A stretch of DNA of 64,000 nt from IMG/VR virus record IMGVR_UViG_3300025430_001199, positions 35,020 to 99,019 of that record, one strand, 5' to 3'. The translations under genes were made by a program, and so were the position numbers. Shown here piece by piece: positions 20,680 through 28,049 of the stretch (position 1 is the stretch's first letter; each line of letters starts with the position of its first letter). Under the pieces are notes generated by a model that was not told where the DNA came from, searched no databases, and worked only from the letters and a program-made list of their open reading frames with translations. This stretch comes from a virus.

Positions 20680-21504
20680 ATGTCAATAACAATACGATCA
20701 GCACAGACTATAGGCAACGGAGTTACTCTACAGGGTAATACTCCCATACCTCCATACATTGCCGACGGACTATTACTATATCTTGACAGTCGTATAGCCG
20801 CCAGTTGGCCAGGGTCAGGATCAACTTGGTATGACCTAAGCGGTCACGGAAATAACGCTACTTTCTATGCTAACCCTAGTGCTTTAGACAATAATGGAAC
20901 TATTATTAATGGCAATGTCTTAGATAGTTCAACAATGTCCACTGACGGCCAAGGTGATATCAGATTCAATGCGGCCACTTGGCAATATGCCGCATTACCT
21001 AATATAGGCACCAACATAATACAATGGACCGTTAACACTTGGTTCAATGCTGTAACTTGGCCCCCCAGTGGTCTATTGCCTCAAATATTTGGTGGAGAGT
21101 ATTTGGGTGGAGCACCAGGTATCAATACTGTTAACATGACCCTAACACCCTACAATGGTAGCGGAAGTGACAACTATATTCGAGCTGGATATTATGATGG
21201 CAATGGACCCGCTTGGCAGTTGACCAACGGATATGCTATCACTGCTGGTACTTGGTATAACATAGTAGGTACTTATGATGGCACCTATTTAAGATTATAT
21301 ATCAATGGTACCCTACAGGAAACTTCTGGCAATGTTGCTTCAACAACACTGGGCAGTTCATTAGGCTATCGTGTAGCTCGTCGTTGGGACGGACATGATA
21401 CTGTTGATGCTTATATTCCCGTGGTCATGTGCTACAATCGTGCGTTAACTGATCAGGAAGTTGCTCATAACTTTAACAGTTACAGATCAAGGTATGGAGT
21501 ATAA
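20680..21504 (+). CDS. LamG-like tail adhesin (paralogue)
   Basis: 274 aa. Clear paralogue of the preceding gene with no gap: LLLYLDSRIAASWPGSGSTW and YDLSGHGNNATF near the start, NIVGTYDGTYLRLYINGTLQ in the core and CYNRALTDQEVAHNF...SRYGV at the end. Both share a short N-terminal stretch containing GVTLQGN/GVRVKSA that recurs in the gene at 21508 (GVTLNSG). That shared leader may attach the different binding domains to one fibre position. Confidence 0.8.
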   Translation: MSITIRSAQTIGNGVTLQGNTPIPPYIADGLLLYLDSRIAASWPGSGSTWYDLSGHGNNATFYANPSALDNNGTIINGNVLDSSTMSTDGQGDIRFNAATWQYAALPNIGTNIIQWTVNTWFNAVTWPPSGLLPQIFGGEYLGGAPGINTVNMTLTPYNGSGSDNYIRAGYYDGNGPAWQLTNGYAITAGTWYNIVGTYDGTYLRLYINGTLQETSGNVASTTLGSSLGYRVARRWDGHDTVDAYIPVVMCYNRALTDQEVAHNFNSYRSRYGV

Positions 21505-21507
21505 CAT

Positions 21508-22329
21508 ATGGGACTAACGCTTAATTCAGGATTCTCAATAGGACCAGGTGTTACGCTTAATAGTGGTATCTCAGTACCGCTACCAACCGGACTTACCAGC
21601 AGTGATCCTAGTACAAGTGCTTATGCTATCAAACAAGCATATCCCTCTAGCCCAGATGGTTTATATTGGATACAAAACGATAATTTCAACGGTAAAGACC
21701 CAGTTCAAATCTATGCTGATATGACCACAGACGGTGGTGGTTGGACCCTGATTATGCAGAATATGAATCCAGACTGGAGTTACGACACTGCTTTACTACG
21801 AAACTCTACATCGCCGCCCAGTACACTAGGCAGTATCAACTATAGTATTATTGGTTGGGCAGATTATATCAAGCGTAGTGCCAGCGGCTTTGACTATATG
21901 TTAGAAGCAGTTTCTCGTAACAGTAATGGTGGTATCTTTACAGCCAACGAAGCCTATAGTTTCACAGGAGAAGTTGATCTAACTGCTTATGCCGCACAGG
22001 GATCCGGCCCGTACTTTGGTGGCACACAATATAACACTGACGAGTTCAATGCTGTGATTTCTACTGGTAACGGCTTCCGTCAAAACATCACACTAAAAAC
22101 CAAGTTTGGCACTTGGAACTACAACAACAACGGATTAGAAAAGCGGATGCCTTGGTACACTGGTAACAGTCCGGGTTTAGCAGGTGAAGCTATTTTTACT
22201 ACAACACACGATGATCCTGGATCGTGGTGGGGATCTTTAATGGACTATGACGCTAGTTTTAGTCCAGCACCGTGGCAAAATGACGCCGGAGTAGGTAGCC
22301 CAGGCATTATTTGGTACTGGGTGCGCTAA
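21508..22329 (+). CDS. Fibrinogen-like (FReD) domain tail protein
   Basis: 273 aa. After a short leader with GVTLNSG, as in the two LamG genes upstream, residues about 40-90 show the fibrinogen C-terminal domain signature: Y-P-S-S-P-D-G-L-Y-W-I, then PVQIYADMTTDGGGWTLI. A C-terminal NDAGVGSPGIIWYWV follows. In animals and bacteria this fold (ficolin and intelectin relatives) recognises glycans or acetylated sugars. The placement at the end of the fibre cluster supports an adhesin role. The stop overlaps the next start (TAATG). Confidence 0.7.
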   Translation: MGLTLNSGFSIGPGVTLNSGISVPLPTGLTSSDPSTSAYAIKQAYPSSPDGLYWIQNDNFNGKDPVQIYADMTTDGGGWTLIMQNMNPDWSYDTALLRNSTSPPSTLGSINYSIIGWADYIKRSASGFDYMLEAVSRNSNGGIFTANEAYSFTGEVDLTAYAAQGSGPYFGGTQYNTDEFNAVISTGNGFRQNITLKTKFGTWNYNNNGLEKRMPWYTGNSPGLAGEAIFTTTHDDPGSWWGSLMDYDASFSPAPWQNDAGVGSPGIIWYWVR

Positions 22330-22961
22330 TGCGGATACGCCCTGCTAACACTAGGGGTTTTCTAGATGTGGGTTGGATACAGAGCCGTAGAACATTTAGC
22401 AACAACAGTTATTGGGACCCAAAATACATGAACTGGGGTGACCTAAAAGTTATCAACGATGATCTACAACAACCCGGCAACATGGTTCCAAACCATGAAC
22501 ACCGCAACTTTGACATTCTAGGTTATCTTGTAGAAGGCGAGCTAGAGCATAAGGACAGCCTAGGCAATGTACAAAGAGCCCGTCCTGGACAAATCCAACA
22601 TATGTGGTGTGGAAAGTCAATATGGCATACAGAAGCATCAGTGGGCTCAGTGCCAGCAAGGTATCTACAACTATGGATTACACCTAAAGATAGCTTAAAA
22701 GACAGCAATCCTTACTATGAAATCATTGAAAAAGACCCCGATACCTATGGAATTATACCAGTAACACTACAGCAGGATATGACTATTCACGCAGGATGGA
22801 TAACAGGACTTCAAACACTAAATACAAACAATGCGTATTTGTATGTTGTGGAAGGCACAATAACAGGTAATGGCTTTATGTTAAACGAGGGAGATGGAGC
22901 AGAGTTAGATGCTGACTTAACAGCAGATTTTAATGCTCATATTTTATTGTTTCAGGAATAA
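22329..22961 (+). CDS. Pirin-family bicupin protein
   Basis: 210 aa when started at the ATG in the TAATG overlap at 22329; a longer TTG start would overlap the previous gene more and has no ribosome site. The N-terminal cupin has the full pirin metal site: H56 and H58 in N-H-E-H-R-N-F-D, then a GYLVEGELEHKDSLGN strand, then H100 and E102 in W-H-T-E. These are at nearly the same numbers as in human pirin. Pirins bind Fe(II); some act as quercetinases or redox regulators. Finding one inside a tail-fibre operon is odd. It may be a virion component or a moron enzyme; function is unknown. Confidence 0.85.
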   Translation: MRIRPANTRGFLDVGWIQSRRTFSNNSYWDPKYMNWGDLKVINDDLQQPGNMVPNHEHRNFDILGYLVEGELEHKDSLGNVQRARPGQIQHMWCGKSIWHTEASVGSVPARYLQLWITPKDSLKDSNPYYEIIEKDPDTYGIIPVTLQQDMTIHAGWITGLQTLNTNNAYLYVVEGTITGNGFMLNEGDGAELDADLTADFNAHILLFQE

Positions 22962-22966
22962 CTACA

Positions 22967-23299
22967 ATGTCAGTAAATGTCAAAAAAGGTGCTTTTTATC
23001 CAGGCACAACACAAAATCAAACTACAAACACTAGTAGTCAATATACTAGCGCTTTTGGTTCAACTACCAGCATTGTTCGTGTAGCGGTGCAAAATGATAC
23101 TTATGTTCAACCTATCGCAAGTACCGCTACCACTGCTACCGTTAATAGTATGATTATTCCCGGCGGAGGTGTTGAATTTTTAACCGTGCCCTACGGTAGT
23201 CGGATTGCACACCTACAGGTAAGTTCTAGTGGTTGGATCAGTATTACCGAACTTGGTAGTTTGATTAATCCTACCGTATCTACTCCTGCTCCATTATAA
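22967..23299 (+). CDS. Small structural protein, unknown
   Basis: 110 aa, Ser/Thr/Val-rich and predicted beta. It has no recognised domain and no signal peptide. It lies 5 nt after the pirin gene and 6 nt before the ILEI-like gene, in the same direction, so it belongs to the tail operon. It may be a small jellyroll-like virion protein; this rests on composition and position only. Confidence 0.6.
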   Translation: MSVNVKKGAFYPGTTQNQTTNTSSQYTSAFGSTTSIVRVAVQNDTYVQPIASTATTATVNSMIIPGGGVEFLTVPYGSRIAHLQVSSSGWISITELGSLINPTVSTPAPL

Positions 23300-23305
23300 T
23301 ATACT

Positions 23306-23893
23306 ATGTGGTCAAGACCAGGTATAGTTCGTCCCACTGGCAGTCATCATACTGTTGCCAAAGCTATCAATATCCTAAATACTGTTGATCGCTATGGATT
23401 CTTTGAGAACCAGCTTGACGGCGGCACCTATATGACGTTTGATCAAAGTATATCTGGACAACATGTACAGAGTATCTGTACCAATTTTAACGGAACTTGG
23501 ACTCATGGCAGCTATATCAAACTTAACGGTACTATTATAGCCAGCGATTGGCAAACTGCACCTGACGGTACTGATAATAGTGTAGGTGGCGGTGTTGGAT
23601 TCCATATGACTCGAGGTCATACCATGGTAATAGCTAACGGTTCGGGTGTAATACAAAGTATCAACTGTTATGATACATACGGTAATTCTTCTCTATGCAC
23701 AACAATGGCCACTGCTCTGCACGCTATGCCAGCAGGATGGATTGTAGCAATTGGAACATATGATGCTACAAGTTGTAATCAAGATTTACGCAATGCTTTT
23801 ACTAACTATTTCGGAGACAATGCCTATACAAATACCTGGTACGGTGTACGCATTAGCCAAATGTTCCTTGGTAAAAGAAACAGCGTCACCTAA
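23306..23893 (+). CDS. ILEI/FAM3-like domain tail protein
   Basis: 195 aa. Residues about 95-195 resemble the ILEI (FAM3/PANDER) domain: RGHTMVIANGSGVIQSINCYDTYG, then MATALHAMPAGWIVAIGTYD, then LRNAFTNYFG. In the family this region reads R-G-hh-hhh-x-xxG-xhh-xxxxFDT with L-xxhP-G-xhVhhAhxD. The fold is a lectin-like sandwich found in animal cytokine-like proteins and some bacterial surface proteins. As the last member of the fibre block it is probably another glycan-binding module. The assignment is by motif pattern. Confidence 0.6.
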   Translation: MWSRPGIVRPTGSHHTVAKAINILNTVDRYGFFENQLDGGTYMTFDQSISGQHVQSICTNFNGTWTHGSYIKLNGTIIASDWQTAPDGTDNSVGGGVGFHMTRGHTMVIANGSGVIQSINCYDTYGNSSLCTTMATALHAMPAGWIVAIGTYDATSCNQDLRNAFTNYFGDNAYTNTWYGVRISQMFLGKRNSVT

Positions 23894-23899
23894 TAAATA
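23892..23899 (+). promoter_or_regulatory. Late-type promoter box
   Basis: AATAAATA overlapping the stop codon of the ILEI-like gene, 18 nt before the ATG of the next gene. Confidence 0.55.
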
Positions 23900-23917
23900 T
23901 ACAAACAGGAAACAAAT

Positions 23918-24343
23918 ATGAGAGCAAGCGAAATATTAGCAGGTCTAGCAGAGTTATTGGGTGGGATTGATTCTAGTTCAACAACACAACCATCTGTAGT
24001 TGTTATTAATAATACCCCACCAACAACACCTGCTCCACAACAACAGCCTGTAGCACAAACTTCTGCTCCTGTGCCTGCTGGTACACTAACACCAGTTACA
24101 CCTAGTAACACAGATGATAGTGAAAAAACCACAATGGTTCCTCCACTTCAACAAAAGATTGAATTGTTGAAACGATCTGTCAATGTTGATAACGAGTTTA
24201 ATCAAGGATTTGATCAAATCGATCAAGAACAAGATGCTAAAGAACAGCAACAACCCGACGAACTTGCTCGTATGAAAAAAATGGCAGGCATAAACCCACT
24301 TATTAAACAAGAATTAGTTGGTGACGAACCAGTAGATGATTAA
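23918..24343 (+). CDS. Pro/Gln/Thr-rich protein with capsid-targeting-like N terminus
   Basis: 141 aa. The start MRASEILAGLAELLGG resembles other N termini in this window (25067, 29272, 29712) and includes L10-A-E12, which fits the T4 gp21 prohead-protease site L/I-x-E. A disordered Pro/Gln/Thr-rich middle and a charged C-terminal half (KMAGINPLIKQEL) follow. No domain is recognised. It may be an internal or head-associated structural protein; this is inference from the leader and from the late-type box upstream. Confidence 0.6.
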   Translation: MRASEILAGLAELLGGIDSSSTTQPSVVVINNTPPTTPAPQQQPVAQTSAPVPAGTLTPVTPSNTDDSEKTTMVPPLQQKIELLKRSVNVDNEFNQGFDQIDQEQDAKEQQQPDELARMKKMAGINPLIKQELVGDEPVDD

Positions 24344-24353
24344 GGAGTAAACT

Positions 24354-24761
24354 GTGCCTATATCACATAAGGTTTACTCAAGCAGAGCACTAAACATTGA
24401 CAGCGACACCTATGTAGGTGAAGAAGGTCGATTATTCTACGCACAGACCACTGCCACAGGTATCGCGCCTATATTAAAATACAGCGACGGTGTTACTCCA
24501 GGTGGATTACCATTAAGCGGTAGCTCATTAACATTTTCAGGATCATCTGCACCTAGTAATCCTCATGATGGTTTATTATGGTGGGATAGTAACAGTGGTC
24601 GTTTGTACATCTACTATCAAGGCGCATGGGTTGACGGAACCCCTCAACCATCTACAATGAGTTATACTCCAGCAGTCCCTGCTAACTGGCATTCAACAGT
24701 TACTACTATTAGTCAAGCCTTAAATGAAATAGCCGCAAGGTTAACCAACGCCGGATTTTAA
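24354..24761 (+). CDS. Small tail-fibre-related structural protein
   Basis: 135 aa, GTG start with AAGGAG at 24342-24347. The middle contains DGLLWWDSNSGRLYIYYQGAW, the same module found in the fibre genes at 2567 and 5236. Residues near the start (SRALNIDSDTYVGEEGRLFY) resemble fibre attachment regions. Probably a short fibre or connector. It is followed by a late-type box. Confidence 0.65.
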   Translation: MPISHKVYSSRALNIDSDTYVGEEGRLFYAQTTATGIAPILKYSDGVTPGGLPLSGSSLTFSGSSAPSNPHDGLLWWDSNSGRLYIYYQGAWVDGTPQPSTMSYTPAVPANWHSTVTTISQALNEIAARLTNAGF

Positions 24762-24769
24762 TATAAATA
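24762..24769 (+). promoter_or_regulatory. Late-type promoter box (exact TATAAATA)
   Basis: Exact match to the T4 late promoter box, immediately after the stop of the 24354 gene and ahead of a 300 nt stretch without long genes. Confidence 0.6.
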
Positions 24770-24841
24770 AAGTATCAAACCACAATGACTGAAGTGGAAA
24801 AAGCCACTGGTATGAAGTTTAATCTTGGACAGTAATGTTGA

Positions 24842-24973
24842 ATGAATATCCAGTCTATCCCGAAGACGATGGCTACGATAGGCCTCGCAATCCTTACAGC
24901 CCTGTATGATGGGCTTGTAAGATTTGGATTAGGTATGGCAGGATTGCCATATCCTGAAGAACACCTACCTTAG
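24842..24973 (+). CDS. Possible 43-residue hydrophobic peptide
   Basis: Within the 24770-25054 stretch the best candidate is this ATG frame, encoding 43 aa with a single hydrophobic segment (IGLAILTALYDGLVRFGLGM) and a PEEHLP tail. Two shorter overlapping frames start at 24785 (16 aa) and 24835 (24 aa). None has a good ribosome site, so translation is uncertain. The rest of the stretch (24974-25054) is more GC-rich than its surroundings and holds no gene I recognise. Confidence 0.3.
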   Translation: MNIQSIPKTMATIGLAILTALYDGLVRFGLGMAGLPYPEEHLP

Positions 24974-25054
24974 GTTCCGTTGGAAGCCACGGCAAAGGCG
25001 TCCGCGAAATTTCACTGCACCGCGTAGTGTGCCCCGTATAAAGTCAGCGGGACT

Positions 25055-25062
25055 AATAAATA
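25055..25062 (+). promoter_or_regulatory. Late-type promoter box close to a start codon
   Basis: AATAAATA ends only 4 nt before the ATG of the metallopeptidase gene, so a transcript from it would have almost no leader. Confidence 0.55.
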
Positions 25063-25066
25063 CACA

Positions 25067-25486
25067 ATGCGTATTCCAGAACTATTAGAAGACATTGAAG
25101 GCTTAGAACATCATAAAACAAACTTTATGGAAATGTTCCGTAAGTTCTTGCCTGTTGCCATGCACTATATCGGCCTAAAGTCTTTGCCTACTATGAAGTT
25201 TGAAGCGCATATACACGATGATGTTCAACCTACTTTTGGTAAGTACGAAAATAGTGAAAAAACTCTGTATGTTGCCTTACTAAATCGTCATCCTAATGAT
25301 ATACTGCGTACTGTTGCTCACGAACTTGTACACTATAAACAAGACACAGAACACGAACTAGAAGCAGATAGCGGGCGTACTGGTAGCCCGCATGAGAATG
25401 AGGCACATGCTATCGCTGGTGTGGTCCTTCGCCACTTTAATAAACTCTATCCCGAGTACCTATCGGCTAAACCGATAATTATATAA
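25067..25486 (+). CDS. HExxH zinc metallopeptidase-like protein with capsid-targeting-like leader
   Basis: 139 aa. The zinc site H85-E86-L-V-H89 sits in T-V-A-H-E-L-V-H-Y-K-Q-D, and N-E-A-H-A-I-A-G (111-118) downstream offers E112 as a third ligand. Spacing resembles SprT-like and other small phage metallopeptidases. The N terminus MRIPELLEDIEG carries L6-L-E8, a fit to the T4-type prohead protease site, and matches other leaders in the window. It may be packaged in the head and released into the host, or process virion proteins. Activity and packaging are inference; the metal motif is seen. Confidence 0.8.
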   Translation: MRIPELLEDIEGLEHHKTNFMEMFRKFLPVAMHYIGLKSLPTMKFEAHIHDDVQPTFGKYENSEKTLYVALLNRHPNDILRTVAHELVHYKQDTEHELEADSGRTGSPHENEAHAIAGVVLRHFNKLYPEYLSAKPIII

Positions 25487-25489
25487 ATA
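25482..25489 (+). promoter_or_regulatory. Late-type promoter box (exact TATAAATA)
   Basis: Overlaps the stop codon of the metallopeptidase gene and lies 68 nt before the endonuclease gene. Confidence 0.5.
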
Positions 25490-25557
25490 AAAATGCCGTC
25501 CGCGATGCGCTAACATCCGACAGCTCTAATTGTAATAACTTAAAGGAAACAATCAGC

Positions 25558-26196
25558 ATGACTATTTACAAACTCTATGTCAAAACCCATAATAAAACTG
25601 GGTTAAAATATCTCGGCAAAACTACAGCAAAAGATCCTCATAAGTATACAGGATCTGGTTTGTACTGGAAACGCCATCTCGAAACACATGGTAAAGATTA
25701 TACTACAGAAATACTTCGAGAATGTCAAAATTCATTCGATGCTAAATCCTGGGGAATGTATTATAGCAACCTCTGGAACATAGTTGAAAGTAGTGAGTGG
25801 GCTAATCTTAAACCTGAGGCAGGAGACGGAAATGATCCCGAAACTGCTCGTAAAATAAATCAGAAGCGAATAAGCGAAGGCACCCATAACTGGCAAAATA
25901 GTGAAACAGCAAGTCAACGAGCAAATATTAGATTAGCAAATAATAACCATCATTTCTTAAACAAAGAATGGGCTCGCGAAAAAGAACTTAACAAGGTAAA
26001 GAATGGAACTCATCCGTTCCTCGGGGGAGAAGTTCAACATAAATCTAATATAGAAAGATTGTCTAAAGGAACACATAACTTTCAAGGATCAAACAACCCA
26101 AACAATATAAAAATAACTTGTCCTCATTGCGGTAAGATAGGAGGTAAACCTAATATGATTAACCATCACTTTGATAAGTGTAAACTTAAACCATAA
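25558..26196 (+). CDS. Homing-type endonuclease, GIY-YIG-like with NUMOD repeats
   Basis: 212 aa. The first 60 residues (IYKLYVKTHNKTGLKYLGKT, then TGSGLYWKRHL) follow the GIY-YIG nuclease layout, with KLYV...KYLG in place of the name motif. Three SEGTHNW/NGTHPFLGG/SKGTHNFQG copies near residues 110-180 are NUMOD3-type DNA-binding motifs. A C-terminal C-P-H-C...H-x3-C zinc finger closes the protein. This is the organisation of free-standing phage homing endonucleases such as T4 Seg proteins. It has AAAGGAAA upstream and a strong terminator downstream. Confidence 0.8.
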   Translation: MTIYKLYVKTHNKTGLKYLGKTTAKDPHKYTGSGLYWKRHLETHGKDYTTEILRECQNSFDAKSWGMYYSNLWNIVESSEWANLKPEAGDGNDPETARKINQKRISEGTHNWQNSETASQRANIRLANNNHHFLNKEWAREKELNKVKNGTHPFLGGEVQHKSNIERLSKGTHNFQGSNNPNNIKITCPHCGKIGGKPNMINHHFDKCKLKP

Positions 26197-26200
26197 AAAA

Positions 26201-26226
26201 AGCCCCAGTTAAGGGGCTTTCTTTTT
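26201..26226. terminator. Bidirectional intrinsic terminator
   Basis: AGCCCC (26201-26206) pairs with GGGGCT (26213-26218), flanked by an A-run before and T-rich tract after; serves the endonuclease gene and the convergent minus-strand gene. A second small hairpin (AGGGC/GCCCT) lies near 26244-26256. Confidence 0.85.
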
Positions 26227-26284
26227 CTACGAACATATTATAAGGGCTATGCCCTGACATCTTTATATCGCTTATTATTTAATA

Positions 26285-26557
26285 TTATTTTTTTGTATTT
26301 CCGGCATTTACAAATTCATACATTTTTTCAGCAGTTTCGAGAACTTTGTCTAGTCCTGGGAACTCAGGCATGCCTACTGTGGTAACGATCTGACCAGTCT
26401 TCTCATCACGCTTGGCGCTCATTTCCCATCCAGCAAACTTGGTACTGTATTCGCTTTGAACCATATCTTTGGCCATTGCTAGGATGTCTGTACGAATTTC
26501 ATAACCGTTTTTGTTGAATTTAACTTCTGGTAGTTTAGGTGTTTCAAATTGTGACAT
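26285..26557 (-). CDS. Conserved phage protein, unknown function
   Basis: 90 aa, no signal peptide or membrane segment. It is built around KLPEVKFNKNGYEIRTDILAMAK and an amphipathic C-terminal helix. The pattern recalls short proteins in aquatic T4-like phages, but I cannot name a family. AAGGAAAAAT lies before its ATG on the minus strand. It is the downstream member of a minus-strand group that includes the GNAT gene. Confidence 0.65.
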   Translation of the reverse strand: MSQFETPKLPEVKFNKNGYEIRTDILAMAKDMVQSEYSTKFAGWEMSAKRDEKTGQIVTTVGMPEFPGLDKVLETAEKMYEFVNAGNTKK

Positions 26558-26656
26558 GATATTTTTCCTTTATGTGTGTTATGTCTGTGTAAGCAGTAAC
26601 TTTACTGCCTATGTATTTATTATACAGTCTTATACTGTGTAATAAAGCTGTAATGG

Positions 26657-27217
26657 TTAAAATAGTAGACTAGTTTTTACCAGACTACGTTTACTCCAGT
26701 AATCTAATACACCTAGTTGCGTATCTAATGATTCGTCTATGTATGTTGTGACATTAGCTGTCGGCAGTTTAATGTCGGCCAGTGCTTCACCGGCTTCTGT
26801 AGTTACAGCAATACCATGTTTACGGCATAGGTGGCGTATGGCAGAATTATATGTTAGACAAACCATGGTACCTGATAATCTATTATGAATTCGGCACCAT
26901 TGAATACAACGTCCCATTAGCTTGCTGCCCATGCCCTGCTTTTGATATTCTTTGTGAACGCTAAAGGCCAGTTCCATGTTATTGTCTTCTAAGGCAATAT
27001 GACCAACCGCAATAAAATTTAGATCACTATCTTCTATAGCAAATAGAATATGTTGATGTGGTTCCGCTTCTACACGGTCGCAGAATTGATCGATTACAAG
27101 ATCAGAGACTGGATTAGCAAACCGAAGTGTCCTAGATTCTGCATCCAAGGCTTTAAGGTGGTTGCGATATTTAGAGTACTCATTCGGTAGTACCCTTCTA
27201 ATAGTTTGGCCCGGCAT
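26657..27217 (-). CDS. GNAT-family N-acetyltransferase
   Basis: 186 aa. Acetyl-CoA-dependent acyltransferase fold. Motif A is seen as ELAFSVHKEYQKQGMGSKLM, with the Q-x-x-G-M-G pyrophosphate loop, preceded by the ILFAIEDS...FIAVGHIAL strands. The substrate cannot be predicted; it may be a small molecule, a protein N terminus or a host toxin or antibiotic target. It lies on the minus strand with two tiny genes immediately upstream in the same direction. Confidence 0.85.
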   Translation of the reverse strand: MPGQTIRRVLPNEYSKYRNHLKALDAESRTLRFANPVSDLVIDQFCDRVEAEPHQHILFAIEDSDLNFIAVGHIALEDNNMELAFSVHKEYQKQGMGSKLMGRCIQWCRIHNRLSGTMVCLTYNSAIRHLCRKHGIAVTTEAGEALADIKLPTANVTTYIDESLDTQLGVLDYWSKRSLVKTSLLF

Positions 27218-27226
27218 AGTTCAGCC

Positions 27227-27334
27227 TTACTTAACATTGGCAAACAGTTCTATGGCCAGAGCCATTTGTGTAGCGTAAATTGCTAGGGCAGTTACCAGGA
27301 ACCAGCTAGATTTCTTAAAAATTTTGCTGATCAT
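27227..27334 (-). CDS. 35-residue single-pass membrane peptide
   Basis: Too short for routine gene finding but well supported. The ATG (27334-27332) has AGGAG 7 nt upstream, and the start overlaps the stop of the preceding gene as ATGA. Residues 9-28 (SWFLVTALAIYATQMALAIE) form one hydrophobic helix after a KIFKK basic start. It may be a small membrane effector or holin-like peptide; function unknown. Confidence 0.65.
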   Translation of the reverse strand: MISKIFKKSSWFLVTALAIYATQMALAIELFANVK

Positions 27335-27498
27335 AGATAACTCCTACTACGAGTCATACGATCGTACTGGCGAATGTAGTGATCTACTTCAGCAGCATTG
27401 GTTGGGTTTTGAGCTTCAATAAAACGCTCTAAACTGGTTTGTTTCGAGCTAAACATTTCTCCTAGTTTTGCTAGAACTAATGTAATATATGTTAACAT
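27331..27498 (-). CDS. 55-residue DUF3563-like protein
   Basis: Starts at 27498 with AAGGA upstream and ends in an ATGA overlap with the membrane peptide gene. The second half (SSKQTSLERFIEAQNPTNAA, then EVDHYIRQYDRM) resembles the DUF3563 pattern of proteobacteria: L-E-R-x-h-A-x-x-x-D-x-A-D-hE-x-x-hR-x-hD-R. Its role is unknown. The overlap implies translational coupling with the 35-residue peptide. Confidence 0.65.
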   Translation of the reverse strand: MLTYITLVLAKLGEMFSSKQTSLERFIEAQNPTNAAEVDHYIRQYDRMTRSRSYL

Positions 27499-27652
27499 TT
27501 TGTGTTTTCCTTTCTGTGTGAGTTTTGTCTATCAGTGTTTCTACTGATATATTTATTTATACAAGTATGTGGCACCGCAACATGAATGTCAAGTCTTTAT
27601 TTTGCTCAAACAGTATGTTATACTAAATATTACAGTAACAAAGGAAACTGCC

Positions 27653-27952
27653 TTGAAACGTGCTACCCGTAGTTTATTAGAAGAACTTAATAGTATATCC
27701 GAACGTAAGAATGGCGAAGCTATCGTAGAAGCCCGCGCCACGCACGTTATTAATAGTGCTATCAATCTATTGAACTTAATCAAAGAAAATTTCAATCCCG
27801 AAGAAGCCTATGAATTAGAGCGTAGACTTATTAATAGCATCAAAGGCGGCGATGCCAGCAAGTTTACTCGCAGTATTCGTCGACTACGAGACAGTAAAGA
27901 AACCGCTCGAGGTCTTAAGATCATCGAAGGTGATCTAAAAGACGACGAATAA
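27653..27952 (+). CDS. Conserved phage protein, unknown
   Basis: 99 aa from a TTG start with AAAGGA 8 nt upstream; a longer frame begins at 27569 but its extra N terminus is unlike a phage protein and lacks a ribosome site. The product is helical and charged (RSLLEELNSISERKNG, SRLRD-like C terminus with KIIEGDLKDDE). No family is recognised. It stands alone between the minus-strand group and a late promoter. Confidence 0.6.
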   Translation: MKRATRSLLEELNSISERKNGEAIVEARATHVINSAINLLNLIKENFNPEEAYELERRLINSIKGGDASKFTRSIRRLRDSKETARGLKIIEGDLKDDE

Positions 27953-27982
27953 TACCCATTATAAGCATTTTTTTCCAAAAGG

Positions 27983-27990
27983 CATAAATA
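27983..27990 (+). promoter_or_regulatory. Late-type promoter box
   Basis: CATAAATA, 59 nt before the 28050 gene, whose leader carries AAAGGAGAT. Box, leader with strong ribosome site and a terminator after a single gene mark a stand-alone late unit. Confidence 0.65.
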
Positions 27991-28049
27991 TCTTTACATA
28001 AAAAACATTCCGGAGCGGAATGGACATAAATGATTAAAGGAGATATATT

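Noticed and set aside
22311-22331. Upstream TTG start for the pirin gene
   Set aside because: The ATG at 22329 overlaps the previous stop as TAATG and leaves the pirin N terminus at its usual length.
2567-24761. Diversity-generating retroelement acting on the fibre genes
   Set aside because: No reverse transcriptase and no template/variable repeat pair found in the window; the repeats seen are ordinary tandem coding repeats.
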